Shown here: one piece after another, positions 12,184-23,763 of the stretch
Numbering within the stretch: the stretch's first letter is position 1
Layout of the letters: each line of letters begins with the position of its first letter
Assembly: GCA_034440635.1 (NCBI GenBank)
Contig: JAOTON010002065.1
Coordinates: 248,001 to 312,000, forward strand
DNA length: 64,000 nt
Source: Lepas anatifera
Lineage: Eukaryota; Arthropoda; Thecostraca; Lepadidae
Reading direction: 5' to 3'
The notes under the pieces: model-generated
Databases searched by the model: none
Told to the model about the DNA's origin: nothing
What the model saw: only the letters and a program-made list of their open reading frames with translations
Made by a program: the position numbers and the translations under genes

Positions 12184-12462
12184 CTGAGAAGGGGATGGAA
12201 CAACACCAGTGTCACTAAAAACTCCAGCAAACAAGAGCTTTGTTGAAAGGAACTACACGTAGCGCAAGCAAGCATTGAGAAAAAGCTAAGAAACCTTTAA
12301 GTACTGTGGTTATCTTAGAGCAGTTCTAGGGTCAGTGTATCGGGCACTCAGTAACAAGAAATGTTAGTGAAGAATATTAATTCTAGTTTCAAGTCACGAT
12401 TAGAAACAATTACAATTCCCAATCCATGCGGTATCAAAAGGCCACACACGACGAGTAGTTAC

Positions 12463-12639
12463 CCATAAAATCTCCTTCCGATGTGAGATTATCTGGTCTC
12501 CTGACGACGGGTGCGCGTTCGCCCCTGGGCGCTTGGTCGCGAGGCCGATCGGCGAACTCTCCTTCGGGCTGTAGGTTGTCTGGACGGCGGACCACTGGAG
12601 CCCGCTCGCCGCGTCCAGGAGTTCTGGTCTCCCGCGTGT
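12463..12639 (-). CDS. Exon 10: 177-bp cassette, two repeats
   Basis: A 59-codon phase 1-1 exon, (G)AC ACG CGG GAG ... GAT TTT ATG G, with donor gtaact and acceptor ttctcAG. It encodes DTRETRTPGRGERAPVV, RRPDNLQPEGEFADRPRDQ and RRPDNLTSEGDFM. It is the third near-identical copy of the cassette and sits between giant exons 9 and 11. The frame is intact. Confidence 0.86.
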
Positions 12640-13445
12640 CTGAGAAGGGAAGAGCATATCACAGGTCTCATATCATTTTCCATGTTAAGTACGGTATGAC
12701 CCTAGAAAACGGTTGTCTGGTCGTTCAGAAAATGGCATCGCTCATACAGCCGGATACTTCCAAACCTAGATAACGCTTTAAGTAGATTTCTGGGTAAGTT
12801 GTGGGTAAGTTCCTTGGCGAAAAATGGGGTTAGTGTCAAACACTCACGGAGGTAACGAACGGACAGAGCGTGATCGAGGGATATTCATGTGAGCACGTAG
12901 AACACAAGTAGCCTCACACGGGCTACATACATGTCTGGTCTCGTTGATCGCCGAAGAGCTTGATATAAGTAGATCATGAGCGCGATAAAGCAGCTCATAC
13001 GCGTCGCCACGGACCCAAACGTGATGGGGAGGGCCGGCTTGTTCAACCTCCTGTTGACAATAATACTTTCTCCCTGGACACGGTTCTACCCAATGTCACC
13101 TTCCCCGCATACTAGTTACAAAACAGGCCGGGAATTTGTTCAATTTGGCCGGAATTAAAAATTATCCATGAAAAGTGAGTGGGAGGAGGCAGACTGACCC
13201 CTAGGCCCCCATTTTCCGACGCGCATGAAACATCTGGAAACACGTCAAGAGGGCGCAAGCCGCACATTCATATTGCGGTAAGAAAAATGCCAAATTACTC
13301 TTATATACAATTTATGCGAGAAAATCGTGACACAGGAAATTCTACCTTTGAAGATATAACAGTGTGAACACATGCAACAAACGAACGAACGGAAAATCAT
13401 TGTCGATAAACAAAAAAGTAATATTATTTAAGGCATTTTACTCAC
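12640..13445. other. Intron, nothing recognised
   Basis: No coding signature, clear repeat or RNA gene is visible in this intron. Both edges agree with the splice sites of exons 9 and 10. Confidence 0.5.
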
Positions 13446-16400
13446 CGACAAAATCTCCCTCCAGGGTGATGTGGTCGGGATGCTTTACCACCGGAGCACG
13501 CTCTCCGCGGGGAGCTTCTTCATGGGGCTTCCCAGTAAAGTCGCCCTCGGGACGAAGGTGGTCGCCGTGTCTGATTGGACGCGCCTTTTCCCCTCGAGGT
13601 GCCTCGCCGCGTGGACGGTCCTCAAACGTGCCCTCCATACGTAAGTTATCCTCCCGGCGAATAACTTCTGCTCGCTCACCTCGTGTTACCGTTATAGATT
13701 CACGAGTGTCCTCAAAGCGTCCCTCTGTCTTAAGATTGTCCTCCCGGCGAACTATGTCGGCCCGTTCCCCTCGTGTTACAGTAGTGTGCTCTCTCGTGTC
13801 AACGAAGTCTCCCTCCATGATCAGGTTGTCTTCACGACGGACAACAGGAGCTCTTTCTCCTTTCGGAGCATGTTCAGGTCGCCTGTCCGTGAAGTCTCCC
13901 TCTGGTTTAAGATTATCCTTGTACTTATAAGGAGTTGCCTTCTCTCCTCTGGGGGCCTCTCCCCGAGGACGATCTTCAAACTCTCCCTCCGGCCTAAGGT
14001 TGTCCGGTCTTTTAACAACCGGGGCTCTTTCTCCCCTTCGGGGCATCTTCTGGACGTCTGTCTGTGAACTCTCCTTCGGGTTTAAGATTATCCCTGTACT
14101 TATATGGCGTTGCTTTCTCTCCCCTCGGAGCTTCACCACGGGGACGGTCTTCAAAATCACCTTCAGGTCGAAGGTTATCCGGCCGTCTAACCACGGGAGC
14201 CCTTTCACCACGTGGAACATCCTCAGCAGGTCTGTCTTCAAACTTTCCGTCCATTCTCAAATGATCAGGATGTTTAACAACAGGAGCTCTGTCGCCCCTC
14301 CCAGGGGTGTGCTTTTCCCTGGTGTCAATAAATTCACCCTCCATAGTCAGATTATCAACCCGTTTGACAACAGGTGCTCTTTCTCCCTTTGGAGCATCTT
14401 CAGGGCGTCTGTCTGTAAACTCTCCTTCGGGTTTGAGGTTATCTCTGTACTTATATGGAGTTGCCTTTTCTCCTCTAGGAGCCTCTCCCCGAGGACGATC
14501 TTCAAACTCGCCTTCCGGTCTCAGGTTGTCCGGTCGCCTAACAACAGGTGCCCTTTCTCCCTTCGGAGCATCCTCCGGGCGCCTGTCTGTAAACTCTCCT
14601 TCAGGTCTGAGGTTATCCCTGTACTTATATGGGGTCGCTTTCTCTCCTCTGGGAGCCTCTCCCCTAGGACGGTCTTCGAAATCACCCTCTGGCCTGAGGT
14701 TGTCCGGCCTTTTAACAACAGGCGCTCTTTCTCCCTTTGGAGCATCTTCAGGGCGTCTGTCTGTGAACTCTCCTTCGGGCCTGAGGTTATCCCTGTACTT
14801 ATATGGAGTTGCTTTCTCTCCCCTTGGAGCTTCACCGCGGGGGCGGTCTTCAAACTCGCCCTCTGGCCTGAGGTTGTCGGGCCTTTTAACAACGGGCGCT
14901 CTTTCTCCCTTCGGGGCATCTTCGGGCCGTTTATCTGTGAACTCACCTTCGGGCCTAAGGTTATCCCTGTATTTATATGGAGTTGCTTTCTCTCCTCTAG
15001 GAGCCTCTCCCCGAGGACGATCTTCAAACTCTCCCTCCGGTCTGAGGTTGTCTGGTCTCCTAACAACGGGTGCCCTTTCTCCCTTCGGGGCATCTTCAGG
15101 ACGTCTGTCTGTGAACTCTCCTTCGGGTTTGAGGTTATCCCTGTACTTATATGGCGTTGCTTTCTCTCCCCGTGGAGCCTCACCTCGGGGACGGTCTTCG
15201 AAATCACCCTCAGGTCGAAGATTATCCGGCCGTCTAACCACGGGAGCTCTCTCTCCACGCGGAACACCTTCAACGGGCCTGTCTTCAAACTTTCCGTCCA
15301 TTCTCAAATGATCAGGATGTTTAACAACAGGAGCTCTGTCGCCTCTTCCAGGGGTCTGTTTTTCCCTCGTGTCAATAAATTCACCCTCCATAGTCAGATT
15401 ATCAACCCGTTTGACAACAGGAGCTCTTTCTCCTTTCGGTGCATCTTCGGCACGTCTGCCCACAAAGTCCCCCTCAGGTTTGAGATTATCCCGGTACTTA
15501 TATGGAGTTGCCTTTTCACCCCTAGGAGCTTCTCCCCGAGGGCGATCTTCAAACTCGCCCTCAGGTCTGAGATTGTCAGGTCTTTTAACAACAGGCGCCC
15601 TTTCTCCCCTCGGAGCATCTTCAGGGCGTCTGTCTGTAAACTCTCCTTCGGGTCTGAGGTTATCCCTGTACTTGTAAGGAGTTGCCTTCTCCCCTCTAGG
15701 AGCCTCTCCGCGAGGACGATCTTCAAACTCTCCCTCTGGTCGAAGGTTATCAGGTCTTTTAACCACTGGTGCTCTCTCACCACGAGGAGTATCCTCGACA
15801 GGCCTGTCTTCAAACTTCCCGTCCATCCGCAAATGGTCCGGATGTTTGACAACGGGAGCCCTGTCACCCCTTCCAGGAGTATGTCTCTCCCGTGTATCCA
15901 CAAAGTCACCCTCCATGGTAATGTTGTCTGGTCGTTTAACCACTGGAGCTCTCTCTCCTTTGGGAACATCTTCAGGACGCCTGTCTGTAAAATCTCCCTC
16001 CGGTTTGAGATTGTCTCTATACTTATATGGGGTAGCTTTCTCGCCTCTTGGTGCCTCGCCGCGAGGGCGATCCTGAAATTCACCTTCTGGTCTGAGGTGA
16101 TCAGGTCGCTTTACAATCGGAGCTCTCTCGCCTCTAGGTGCGTGCTCCTCTGGCCTTCCAGTAAAGTCGCCTTCAGGGCGCAAATTATCGGGGTGCTTCG
16201 GTACTTCGGCGCGTTGGCCACGGCCTGGCGTGTGCTTTTCGCGAGTATCAATGAATTCACCCTCCAATGTTAAATGATCTGGGTGTTCAACACGCGGAGC
16301 GCGTTCGCCTCTTGGAGCCTGGCCACGGGGTCTGTCCGTGAAATCCCCCTCAGTACGAAGATTATCACCGTGTTTGATAGGCCGCACCTTCTCCCCTCGA

Positions 16401-18381
16401 GGTGCTTCGCCACGGGGGCGGTCTTCGAATACGCCTTCCATACGAAGGTTATCCTCTCGGCGAATGACCTCGGCACGTTCCCCGCGCGTCACGTTCGTAA
16501 ATTCTCGGGTATCCTCGAAACGGCCCTCTGTTCGGAGGTTGTCTTCACGGCGAATTATATCAGCACGCTCGCCTCTATAGACTGTTGTTCGTTCCCTGGT
16601 GTCAATAAACTCTCCTTCCGTTAGAAGATTGTCTTCCCTCTTGACAAGAGGCGCACGTTCTCCTCGAGGGACGTCCCCGCGTTTACGGTCTTCAAACGTA
16701 CCTTCCATACGCAAGTTATCCTCTCTACGAACAATATCAGCACGCTCACCTCTAGTTACCTCTGTGATATCTCTAGTATCTTCAAACCGACCTTCCATTC
16801 GCAAGTTGTCCTCTCTTCTCACAATTTCTGCTCTCTCACCCCGCGTCACGGTGGTATAGTCTCTGGTATCTTCAAACCTGCCCTCCATGCGAAGCTGGTC
16901 CTCACGGCGCACAATATCGGCACGTTCTCCGCGTAACACAACCGTTTTCTCACGCTCATCCACAAATTTGCCGTCCATCCTGAGATGGTCTGGATGTTTA
17001 ACCACCGGAGCTCTCTCACCCCTCGGCGCATCTTCACGAGGTTTCCCCGAAAACTCGCCCTGGGGTTTCAGGTTGTCAGGGCGGCGGATAACTTCCGCTC
17101 TCTCCCCCTTACCAGGCGTGTACTTCTCACGAGTGTCGACAAAATCGCCCTGCATAGTGAGGTGGTCAGGGTGGTCAACACGAGGTGCTCGCTCTCCCGC
17201 GGGTGCTTCTCGATCAGGTCTCCTGGCAAACTCTCCTTCTGGTCGGAGGTGGTCAGGATGCTTCACTATCGGTGCGCGCTGCCCGGGACCTGGAGTGCGC
17301 TTGTCCCTGCCATCAACAAATGGCCCCTCCATTCTGAGATGATCGGGATGTTCTACAATTGGGGCACGAACACCAGTCGGAGCTTTTTCATCAGGAGGCT
17401 CGTAGAACTCGCCCTCCATTTTGAGATGGTCGGGATGTTTCACGATTGGAGCACGCTGCCCTCTACCTGGTACATGCCGAGGTCGGCCGTCGATGAAGTC
17501 TCCCTCCATCTTCAAATGATCCGGATGTTCCACTACTGGAGCTCTCACGCCAGTCGGAGCTCTCTCTTCCGGGACGTCATAAAATTCTCCTTCCAGTTTG
17601 AGATGATCTGGGTGCTTTACAATGGGAGCGCGTTGTCCTTTTCCAGGAGTGCGACGTGGCCTACCATCGATGAAATCACCCTCCATTTTTAGATGGTCTG
17701 GATGCTCTACAATCGGAGCCCGAGCACCTCTTGGAGCTTCCTCATCAGGAGGTTCGTAAAAATCGCCCTCCATCTTCAGGTGGTCCGGGTGCTTCACAAT
17801 TGGCGCGCGCTGTCCCCTCCCAGGAGTACGTCGCTCCCTCTCATCAATGAAGTCCCCTTCAACACGCAGGTGGTCTGGGTGCTCCACGATGGGGGCACGC
17901 TCTCCTCTGGGAGCACCATCTCTCGGTCTGTCTGTAAAGTCTCCCTCAGGACGCAAGTTGTCCCGATGCGGAACACGAGGAGCTCTTTCTCCTCGCGGGG
18001 CTTCCTCTATGGGCTTCCCTTGGAATGGTCCCTCTAAACGCAAGTTATCCTCTCTTCTTATCACCTCAGCTCGCTCTCCAACAACAAAAGTCTTCCGTCG
18101 ATCTCGAGTGTCCTCGAATACCCCATCCGTTCGGAGATTATCCTCACGATGAATAATTTCCGCCCTATCACCTCGAACAACAGTTGTTCTTTCACGCGTA
18201 TCTTCAAACTTCCCATCCATACGGATGTTGTCTTCGCGACGAACTACCTCAGCTCTCTCGCCCCGAACAATTGTCGTTCTTTCTCTGGTGTCTTCGAACT
18301 TTCCGTCCATTCTGAGATTGTCTTCCCGGCGAACTATGTCTGCACGCTCTCCTCGCACGATCTCGCGGTGGTCCCGTGTAT
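13446..18381 (-). CDS. Exon 9: largest exon, ~56 repeats of several subtypes, one +1 indel
   Basis: The acceptor is ctttccAG and the exon enters as (G)AT ACA CGG GAC (DTRDHREIVRGERADIVRR). It ends GAT TTT GTC G before gtgagt. At 4,936 bp it encodes ordered blocks. The 5' part (about 18380-18000) has REDNLRMDGKFEDTRERTT units. The next block (about 17990-17150) has HPDHLKMEGDFYEPPDEEAP units. A second REDNLRMEGRFEDTRD block covers about 17000-16450. From about 16080 to 13900 come the two alternating 29-residue units also seen in exons 11 and 13. An extra C near 14030-14036 produces a stop near 14012. Removing it gives 4,935 bp, exactly 1,645 codons. The mix of divergent 5' blocks and homogeneous 3' blocks suggests that expansion proceeded from the 3' side. 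The 3' end (HGDHLRPEGDFTGKP, KHPDHITLEGDFV) is shared with exons 11 and 13. Confidence 0.86.
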
Positions 18382-19010
18382 CTGGAAAGAAGATTTACGC
18401 ATTTTGAATATCATATCATGTCAAGCAGACTGGGGTCGGGCCGTTTCCATCTGCCTTAAAACAGTTCTAGCCTGCCGCAATTTTGGGAAAATATAAATAA
18501 GATCGGTCATAAACAAATTATTTGAAATATATATGAATACATTTTTATAAGACTTACATTCACCAGTGCAGTGCTGGATAATCGTGATTTAATAGCTTTT
18601 TAACTGCTCAACGGTGCTGAGTTTGATGCTCGGCGAGAGATTCAAAAAGAAAGGGTTTGAATCGTTTAAAAAAGCAAGCACGCTTTCGAACTCCATTTCC
18701 AACACAAGGAAGACAAATTAATATCAGTTTCGGGACATACAGCGTGTCTGATTTGAACGCATTTTGGAGAGCACCATTAGACTGTCTTTCCAAAAGTTTA
18801 AGATAAATAATGCTGCAACTAAGCTTGCGTGGAGAAAAAACACAGCCCTTTGGGCTCCTCTTCTACCTTGGGCTTATTTCTACAGCAGCCACTCATCAGC
18901 GATCAAAAGACTACACGCCACTTAAGCCGCAAGCTACTGATAACTAGCACAAGTACCAACACATTACCGAAGTCCATACCTTACCCCTGTGATGTCCGGT
19001 CCTAACTCAC
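18382..19010. other. Intron, nothing recognised
   Basis: AT-rich intron between exons 8 and 9. No repeat, RNA gene or coding signature was seen. Confidence 0.5.
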
Positions 19011-19199
19011 CAACAAAGTCTCCAGAGAGGCGCAGCTGGTCGGGGTGCTGGACGGTTGGCGCACGCTCCCCGTGCGGGGTGTGGGTCGGCTCGCGGCCCT
19101 GGAAGTCGCCCTCGGGCCGCAGGTTGTCGGGGTGGGTGCGTCGCTCCGGGCGCTCGCCTGGCCCAGGGTAGCGGTAGTCGGTGTGCTGTGAGCTGCTCA
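19011..19199 (-). CDS. Exon 8: two divergent repeats
   Basis: A 63-codon phase 1-1 exon. The acceptor attggcAG leaves TG to join the G of exon 7, giving VSSSQHTDYRYPGPGERPER. It ends GAC TTT GTT G before gtgagt. The two repeats are THPDNLRPEGDFQGREP and QHPDQLRLSGDFVG. The acceptor has a weak pyrimidine tract, but it is the only one giving phase 1, and the 189-bp length divides by three. Codons are more GC-rich than in the homogenised exons. Confidence 0.75.
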
Positions 19200-19772
19200 C
19201 TGCCAATGCGGTGAAGCCAGCGTTAGCGACGGTGCTGTGTGCGGAATCTACCTTCTTGTGTATAATCTACGGAGAAACCAGCTGGAGCAAAAACACTCCA
19301 TGGGGAAAAATAATTACTCAAGAGTTTCTCGTAAGGCGACAAATACAAAACTCAAGCCCTGTAGTACCATTCTTCAACGCAATATTAAACTTAAGATGAA
19401 AAGACGCAAAGCTTATCAAAAGCCGAGCAACAAATCCAACGTTTAAAATTAACGCTCACGCAAAACGTGCTTGTCTGGACCAGGGGAAAATACCATTTGG
19501 CAGGCGGCGGTCATCTACGTACAGACAGTGTGCTGGCCCTCCAGATGGAGGTGGTCATTCTGGCGCACGGCCACTGAGCGATGGCCGTGCACGGCGCAGT
19601 AGGCGGAGCTGGACACCGACTGACCTGAGGTCGGGTCACCAGGGCCGGTCAGCGCCGAGCGCGGCTACGCAGCAGCGGGTGCCGGTGCTAACCCAACAAG
19701 CGCAAGCAGGGACCAATGTGCAGCGTGGTGAAGCCAATTCTCAACCGAAAGCCAGTTAGCTAAGGACACTCT

Positions 19773-20169
19773 TGGAAGGGAGTGTGACACCTTTACAGTT
19801 GAAGATGAACTGAGAAAGCCAGGAGATGGAGCGCACCGCACAACCCCTTGCTCATACTTTCCGTCGTCCTAAAACGCATTATTTTCTAGAACATAATTGG
19901 ATGTGTTGAGAGTGTAATCCATTCCGACCGGCCCTGCAGCGGATCCAGTTACCATCGGACCACTGGAGGTGGCCGTTAGACTCGTGGGGAGCAGGGTAGT
20001 GGAGGCGCACGGATAGTGTGCTCAAAAAGAAGCACGCTAATGAGGCCCCATTCACTCCGTAACAGGTGAGTTTTGAGAGAATCGAAATATGAAACCATAA
20101 GGTTTGCGGTGTGCGCTACACAACTGATGGCTCAATTCGTATTCCGCTAAAGTGCCACACTCCCTTTAA
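19773..20169. mobile_element. Degenerate TTAA-type MITE in intron 7
   Basis: The left terminus AGGGAGTGTGACACCTTTA starts at 19777. The right terminus, reversed, reads AGGGAGTGTGGCACTTTA and ends at 20165, followed by TTAA (20166-20169). The left duplication is mutated to TGGA. The same terminus type bounds the better copy at 48207-48652. TTAA targets are typical of piggyBac and Kolobok/T2 elements. Nothing else is recognised in 19200-20537. Confidence 0.5.
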
Positions 20170-20537
20170 CTAAAAAATAAAGAAAACTAAACCGGAGTTT
20201 AGGCAAACCCAGGAGAAGGAAGTCGCTGCGGCGGAATGGTATCAGAGTGTCAGAAGGCATTTCTGGGTTAAGTCTCCAGGGATAATGGCAATGGATGGCT
20301 AAAAAAACCGCGGCGGAGCAAAACTAAGCGGGCGAGTATACACCAATTGTATCCAACAAAATACAGTCCAAGTAAAACGTGTGTACCTGTTATCCTCGCA
20401 TCTTCAGCCAAAAAAAGCACGTCAAAGTCAACCAACCAAGCAAGCAAAAGTAAATCCATCCATAGAACCAAGCACCTCATAACAGCTCACTCCCGGTGCT
20501 GCCACCTACACAACCATCGTGCAGTGCTGCCACCTAC

Positions 20538-20714
20538 CGGTGAAATCGCCCTCCTGGCGCAGGTGGTCGGGGTGGCGCACCACGTCGGCGCGGTCGCCGC
20601 GGCCGGGCCCGCTGCGGTCGCGCGTGTCGACAAAGTCGCCCTCGAGGCGCAGGTTGTCGCCACGCCGCACCACCTCCGCCCGTTCCCCCACCGTCGCCTG
20701 CTCCTTACGGTAGT
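20538..20714 (-). CDS. Exon 7: two repeats, 177 bp
   Basis: A 59-codon phase 1-1 exon. The acceptor is gcgccAG and the exon reads (G)AC TAC CGT AAG GAG, giving DYRKEQATVGERAEVVRRG. It ends GAT TTC ACC G before gtaggt. Repeats are RRGDNLRLEGDFVDTRD and RHPDHLRQEGDFT. The DY-K-ERAEVVR-DNL arrangement is close to what I expect of an ancestral SAXO-type unit in invertebrates. It has the same length as cassettes 10, 12 and 14 but is diverged, and is probably their older relative. Confidence 0.85.
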
Positions 20715-21103
20715 CTGGCGCCGAACGATAGGTTAGCACAACTCCCAATGGACACATCTGAGCCAGTTCAATGTGTTGTGTTGTTTACAGCCTAGTTTGA
20801 TACAACGGCTGGCTACTTTGGTCCACGTGCCTTAGAAATCAACATGAAGTTCCCTTGTTACTCAGATGACTAAGACATTTGGCATCCATCGTAATTCGTT
20901 ACAGTATATAAGTGATTAAAAACGTTGTATGAAATCTAATAATCAAGCATGATGTAAGTGGCGAGATTTCTATTTTCTTATAAGTAAAACACGCCAGTAA
21001 CACTCAGAGTAAAACTTCTTCTCAAGGCTGGAGGAAATAGAAAGCACATGGGCAGACAAAACACATATTACCAGTCGCGCACGAATGGGTAAGAGGCGTT
21101 TAC

Positions 21104-21202
21104 CGGTAAAGTCCCCCTCTGGGCGGAGATTGTCTCCAGGACGGGCCACGGGCAATCTATTACCACGACTGTCGATGCCATAATCCCGACCAGATGACTC
21201 AC
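21104..21202 (-). CDS. Exon 6: one repeat, 99 bp
   Basis: The acceptor ctctcttccAG has a good pyrimidine tract. The exon reads (G)GT GAG TCA TCT GGT CGG GAT TAT (GESSGRDYGIDSRGNRLP) and continues into ARPGDNLRPEGDFT. It ends GAC TTT ACC G before gtaaac. The 99 bp are 33 codons, phase 1-1. It joins in frame to exon 7, producing GDFT-DYRKEQ. The intron on its 3' side (20715-21103) shows nothing else. Confidence 0.8.
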
Positions 21203-22561
21203 CTGGAAGAGAGCGAAACGTCTCCTGTCAGATAGGCGCAAAACAGAAAACACATCACTTAACACGCTAGACAGTTTCCGACTGTTCGAGGGAAGCCATA
21301 GTCGCAGACAGGCGTAATTAAATACACGACCTTCAGCATACCAAACATAGTTTCCTTACTACAATTGTTTCGCACTCCTGCCTCCTCAAGGTAGATGAGT
21401 TTATAACAGATCATAGATTTCTTCAATCAAGTCACGTAAAACGAAATTATACAGTTTTCCTTAGATTATTGTTTAAAAGAAGTTGCAGCACTCGGGACCC
21501 CTTGCGGAGACGTATCGAATGAGCTGAAAAACACAGAACAAAGTGTAGGCAAATTGTTTCAAAAAGTGGACGTGCATCAATTGCGGCATCAAAACCTGCA
21601 AGTCAGATAAATTTCCTCGTGCAGACTATTCATGAACCCAGGTAAAGTCAATGAGACTGTTGCTTAATCCTTTTATTAAGGAGGAAAAGGCTTGCCTTGA
21701 CAACACATTATACAGATCCATGTTAAAGATAATTCCCGAAATTATTGCAATGTCAAGGAGACATTTAAGTGGTTGGTTGGTTGGCTCATACGTGTAGAAA
21801 CGTGCAGAACATTGGGGAGCCAATATGTATTTTGAAGTCGTTGTTCTCCACTCAACGCCATAGGGTCAATGGTTAAGACCTTGAACATTGGGGGAGGGGA
21901 GGTTATAACCCAATGGCTCCATGTCCCTATGCCTATGGTTGGTTGGAGGACACGAACGCATGCACTACAGTTTAACTAAACGGATGCACCAAAAAACGAA
22001 AATAAGTGAATGCAGTAAAAAATACACAGCTCCACAAGAACTGAAAAATCATGGGAGAGGCATAGAACAGAGTAGGACACGTCACATTCCGACAAAAATC
22101 CTTCAGTGCCGGAAAACGCCTGAGGACGAAGAGCTGTTTCAAGACTGAAGCGTAGGCGTTCATAGGCTAAGATCTGCAAAACTAGCATGCTAGCTGAAAA
22201 AAGAAATAAGCACACAGGTGAACGCAAAGAGCGTAGAGTATTGAAATATAGTTACCAAATAATAGGGAAGCGTGCACAATGCAACAAACCTCCGCACACT
22301 CAGATCTCGTGGAATCAGGACATGCAGACGGCAGAAAAGACGGACGACAGCGAAGGGACCAACCACGTGACCATGTCCTCACCCGGAGCGGGGAGCTGCC
22401 ATCTTTTCCCGACCACCGAGGACCCGCTGAAGCAGTGAGCACTCCCTCATCGTGGTGCAAGCTGAGTCCGTCATGGTTACGCCGTATATCTGGTCGTATG
22501 ATCCTGAGTCGCGAGTCGGCGGAGCCCGGCGGTCCACCTCCAGGAGCCAGACCATCGTCAC

Positions 22562-23383
22562 CCACCCTCAGCTGAGGCCTCCCTTCAGCTCCCACGGAAG
22601 TGGGTGCCTGGAACGCACTGCGGGAAGCACTGCGACCTTGCATCTCCCCCTCCGGTCTCAGATGGTCCACAGGCCGCAAGGGAGACCTCCGCTGAACATC
22701 TCGTGGCTGATATGCGCTCATTGAAGAGGTCCGTCCCAAAATGTCACCTTCTGGGCGCAGGTGATCGCTCGGACGTTTCGCATGCTCGGGTATGAAGCTA
22801 TCACGCGGAGGGAAGGCACTCATTGAAGAGGTGCGGCCTGTAATTTCCCCCTCCTGACGGAGATGGTCGCTGGGACGGCCGGCACGTTCGTGCACCATCT
22901 CGCGTGGTGGATATGCACTCATTGATGATGACCGTCCCATAACCTCTCCTTCCTGGCGCAGGTGATCGTGGGGTCGCACCTTTCCCGTGGGCTCCACATG
23001 CTGAGGGGGAAAGTCTGATCTGGCACTGGTGTTCAGCTCCATACTCCCGTCGGCTCTGAGATTCCCAGCAGGACCAGCTTGTCTCTGAGGAGGCTCCGTC
23101 ACTCTACGGGCTCCATCTGACTCAGCTAGCTTGGCTCCCATAGCCTGTGGCCCCTGCTCCGTGATCAGCGGTCTTGCAGTCTCGTACACAACGTTCATGT
23201 TCTGCGAGGGTACCTGGCGAAGCCGCTCTCCCCAGAAGCTGTTAGTTCCGCCGCTCGCCGCCAGGGCGGAGGCGCCGGACTTGGTCAGGCCGTCAGCTGA
23301 GTTGATGCGGGTTGGTACGTAGACGGATTGATCGTCGGCTCCAGAGCCCAGACCGTAAAACTTCTTCTCAATGGTCTCGTAGT
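22562..23383 (-). CDS. Exon 5: unique region plus four DHLRPEGE/SSMSAY repeats
   Basis: The acceptor is aactccAG and the exon enters as (G)AC TAC GAG ACC (DYETIEKKFYGLGSGADDQS). The first ~110 residues are not repetitive. Four ~33-residue units follow, with the cores DHLRQEGEVMGRSSSMSAY, DHLRQEGEITGRTSSMSAF, DHLRPEGDILGRTSSMSAY and DHLRPEGEMQGRSASRSAF. The SxSAYxPR tail after each core recalls the TTYxxDY part of SAXO repeats, which the C-terminal array has lost. The 3' limit is less certain. A donor GTGG/gtgacg at 22562 gives phase 1 and 274 codons, while one at 22538 (GGAG/gtggac) also gives phase 1. Confidence 0.75.
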
Positions 23384-23667
23384 CTGGAGTTAGAAAGCTG
23401 GGTTAAGTGAAAGAAAGCATTGGAACGTTAATGGTTCTAGCTGGCGTGCATCAACCATTCCAGTTTCTATATTTCTACACATCTACCTGCAGGGTAGGGA
23501 AATGCAGCCGGTCAGCTGATAGCCAGATGACACAATATACAGGAGAGCCACAGAGCCGACTGCGAGATCGTGCCGTTGTTAGTTATTACCAGGAGTCCAA
23601 CATTAGCGGCCGTTAGTATGCTGTTTATTTCTACGCGGCTGGAAACAGCTCACAAACAGGGTCTCAC

Positions 23668-23763
23668 CTTGGAATTGGCCCTCTGTGCGCAGGTTGTCTT
23701 CGTGGCGAACAATCTCCGCGCGTTGCCCCGCTGTGTACGCCTGGTGCTGGGAGTGGGACTCGC
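23668..23763 (-). CDS. Exon 4: one repeat, 96 bp
   Basis: The acceptor is gtcgacAG. The exon reads (G)GC GAG TCC CAC (GESHSQHQAYTAGQRAEIVR) and then HEDNLRTEGQFQ, ending CAA G before a consensus donor, gtgaga. The 96 bp are 32 codons, phase 1-1. Exon 3 supplies the first G, and exon 5 completes the last codon as Asp. Confidence 0.82.

Noticed and set aside
22182..22561. Continuation of the exon 5 frame to its stop, ending in a hydrophobic stretch
   Set aside because: After the donor candidates the sequence loses repeat character and turns into intron-like composition. Phase 1 donors at 22562 or 22538 join exon 6 in frame, so a C-terminal membrane tail is unlikely.
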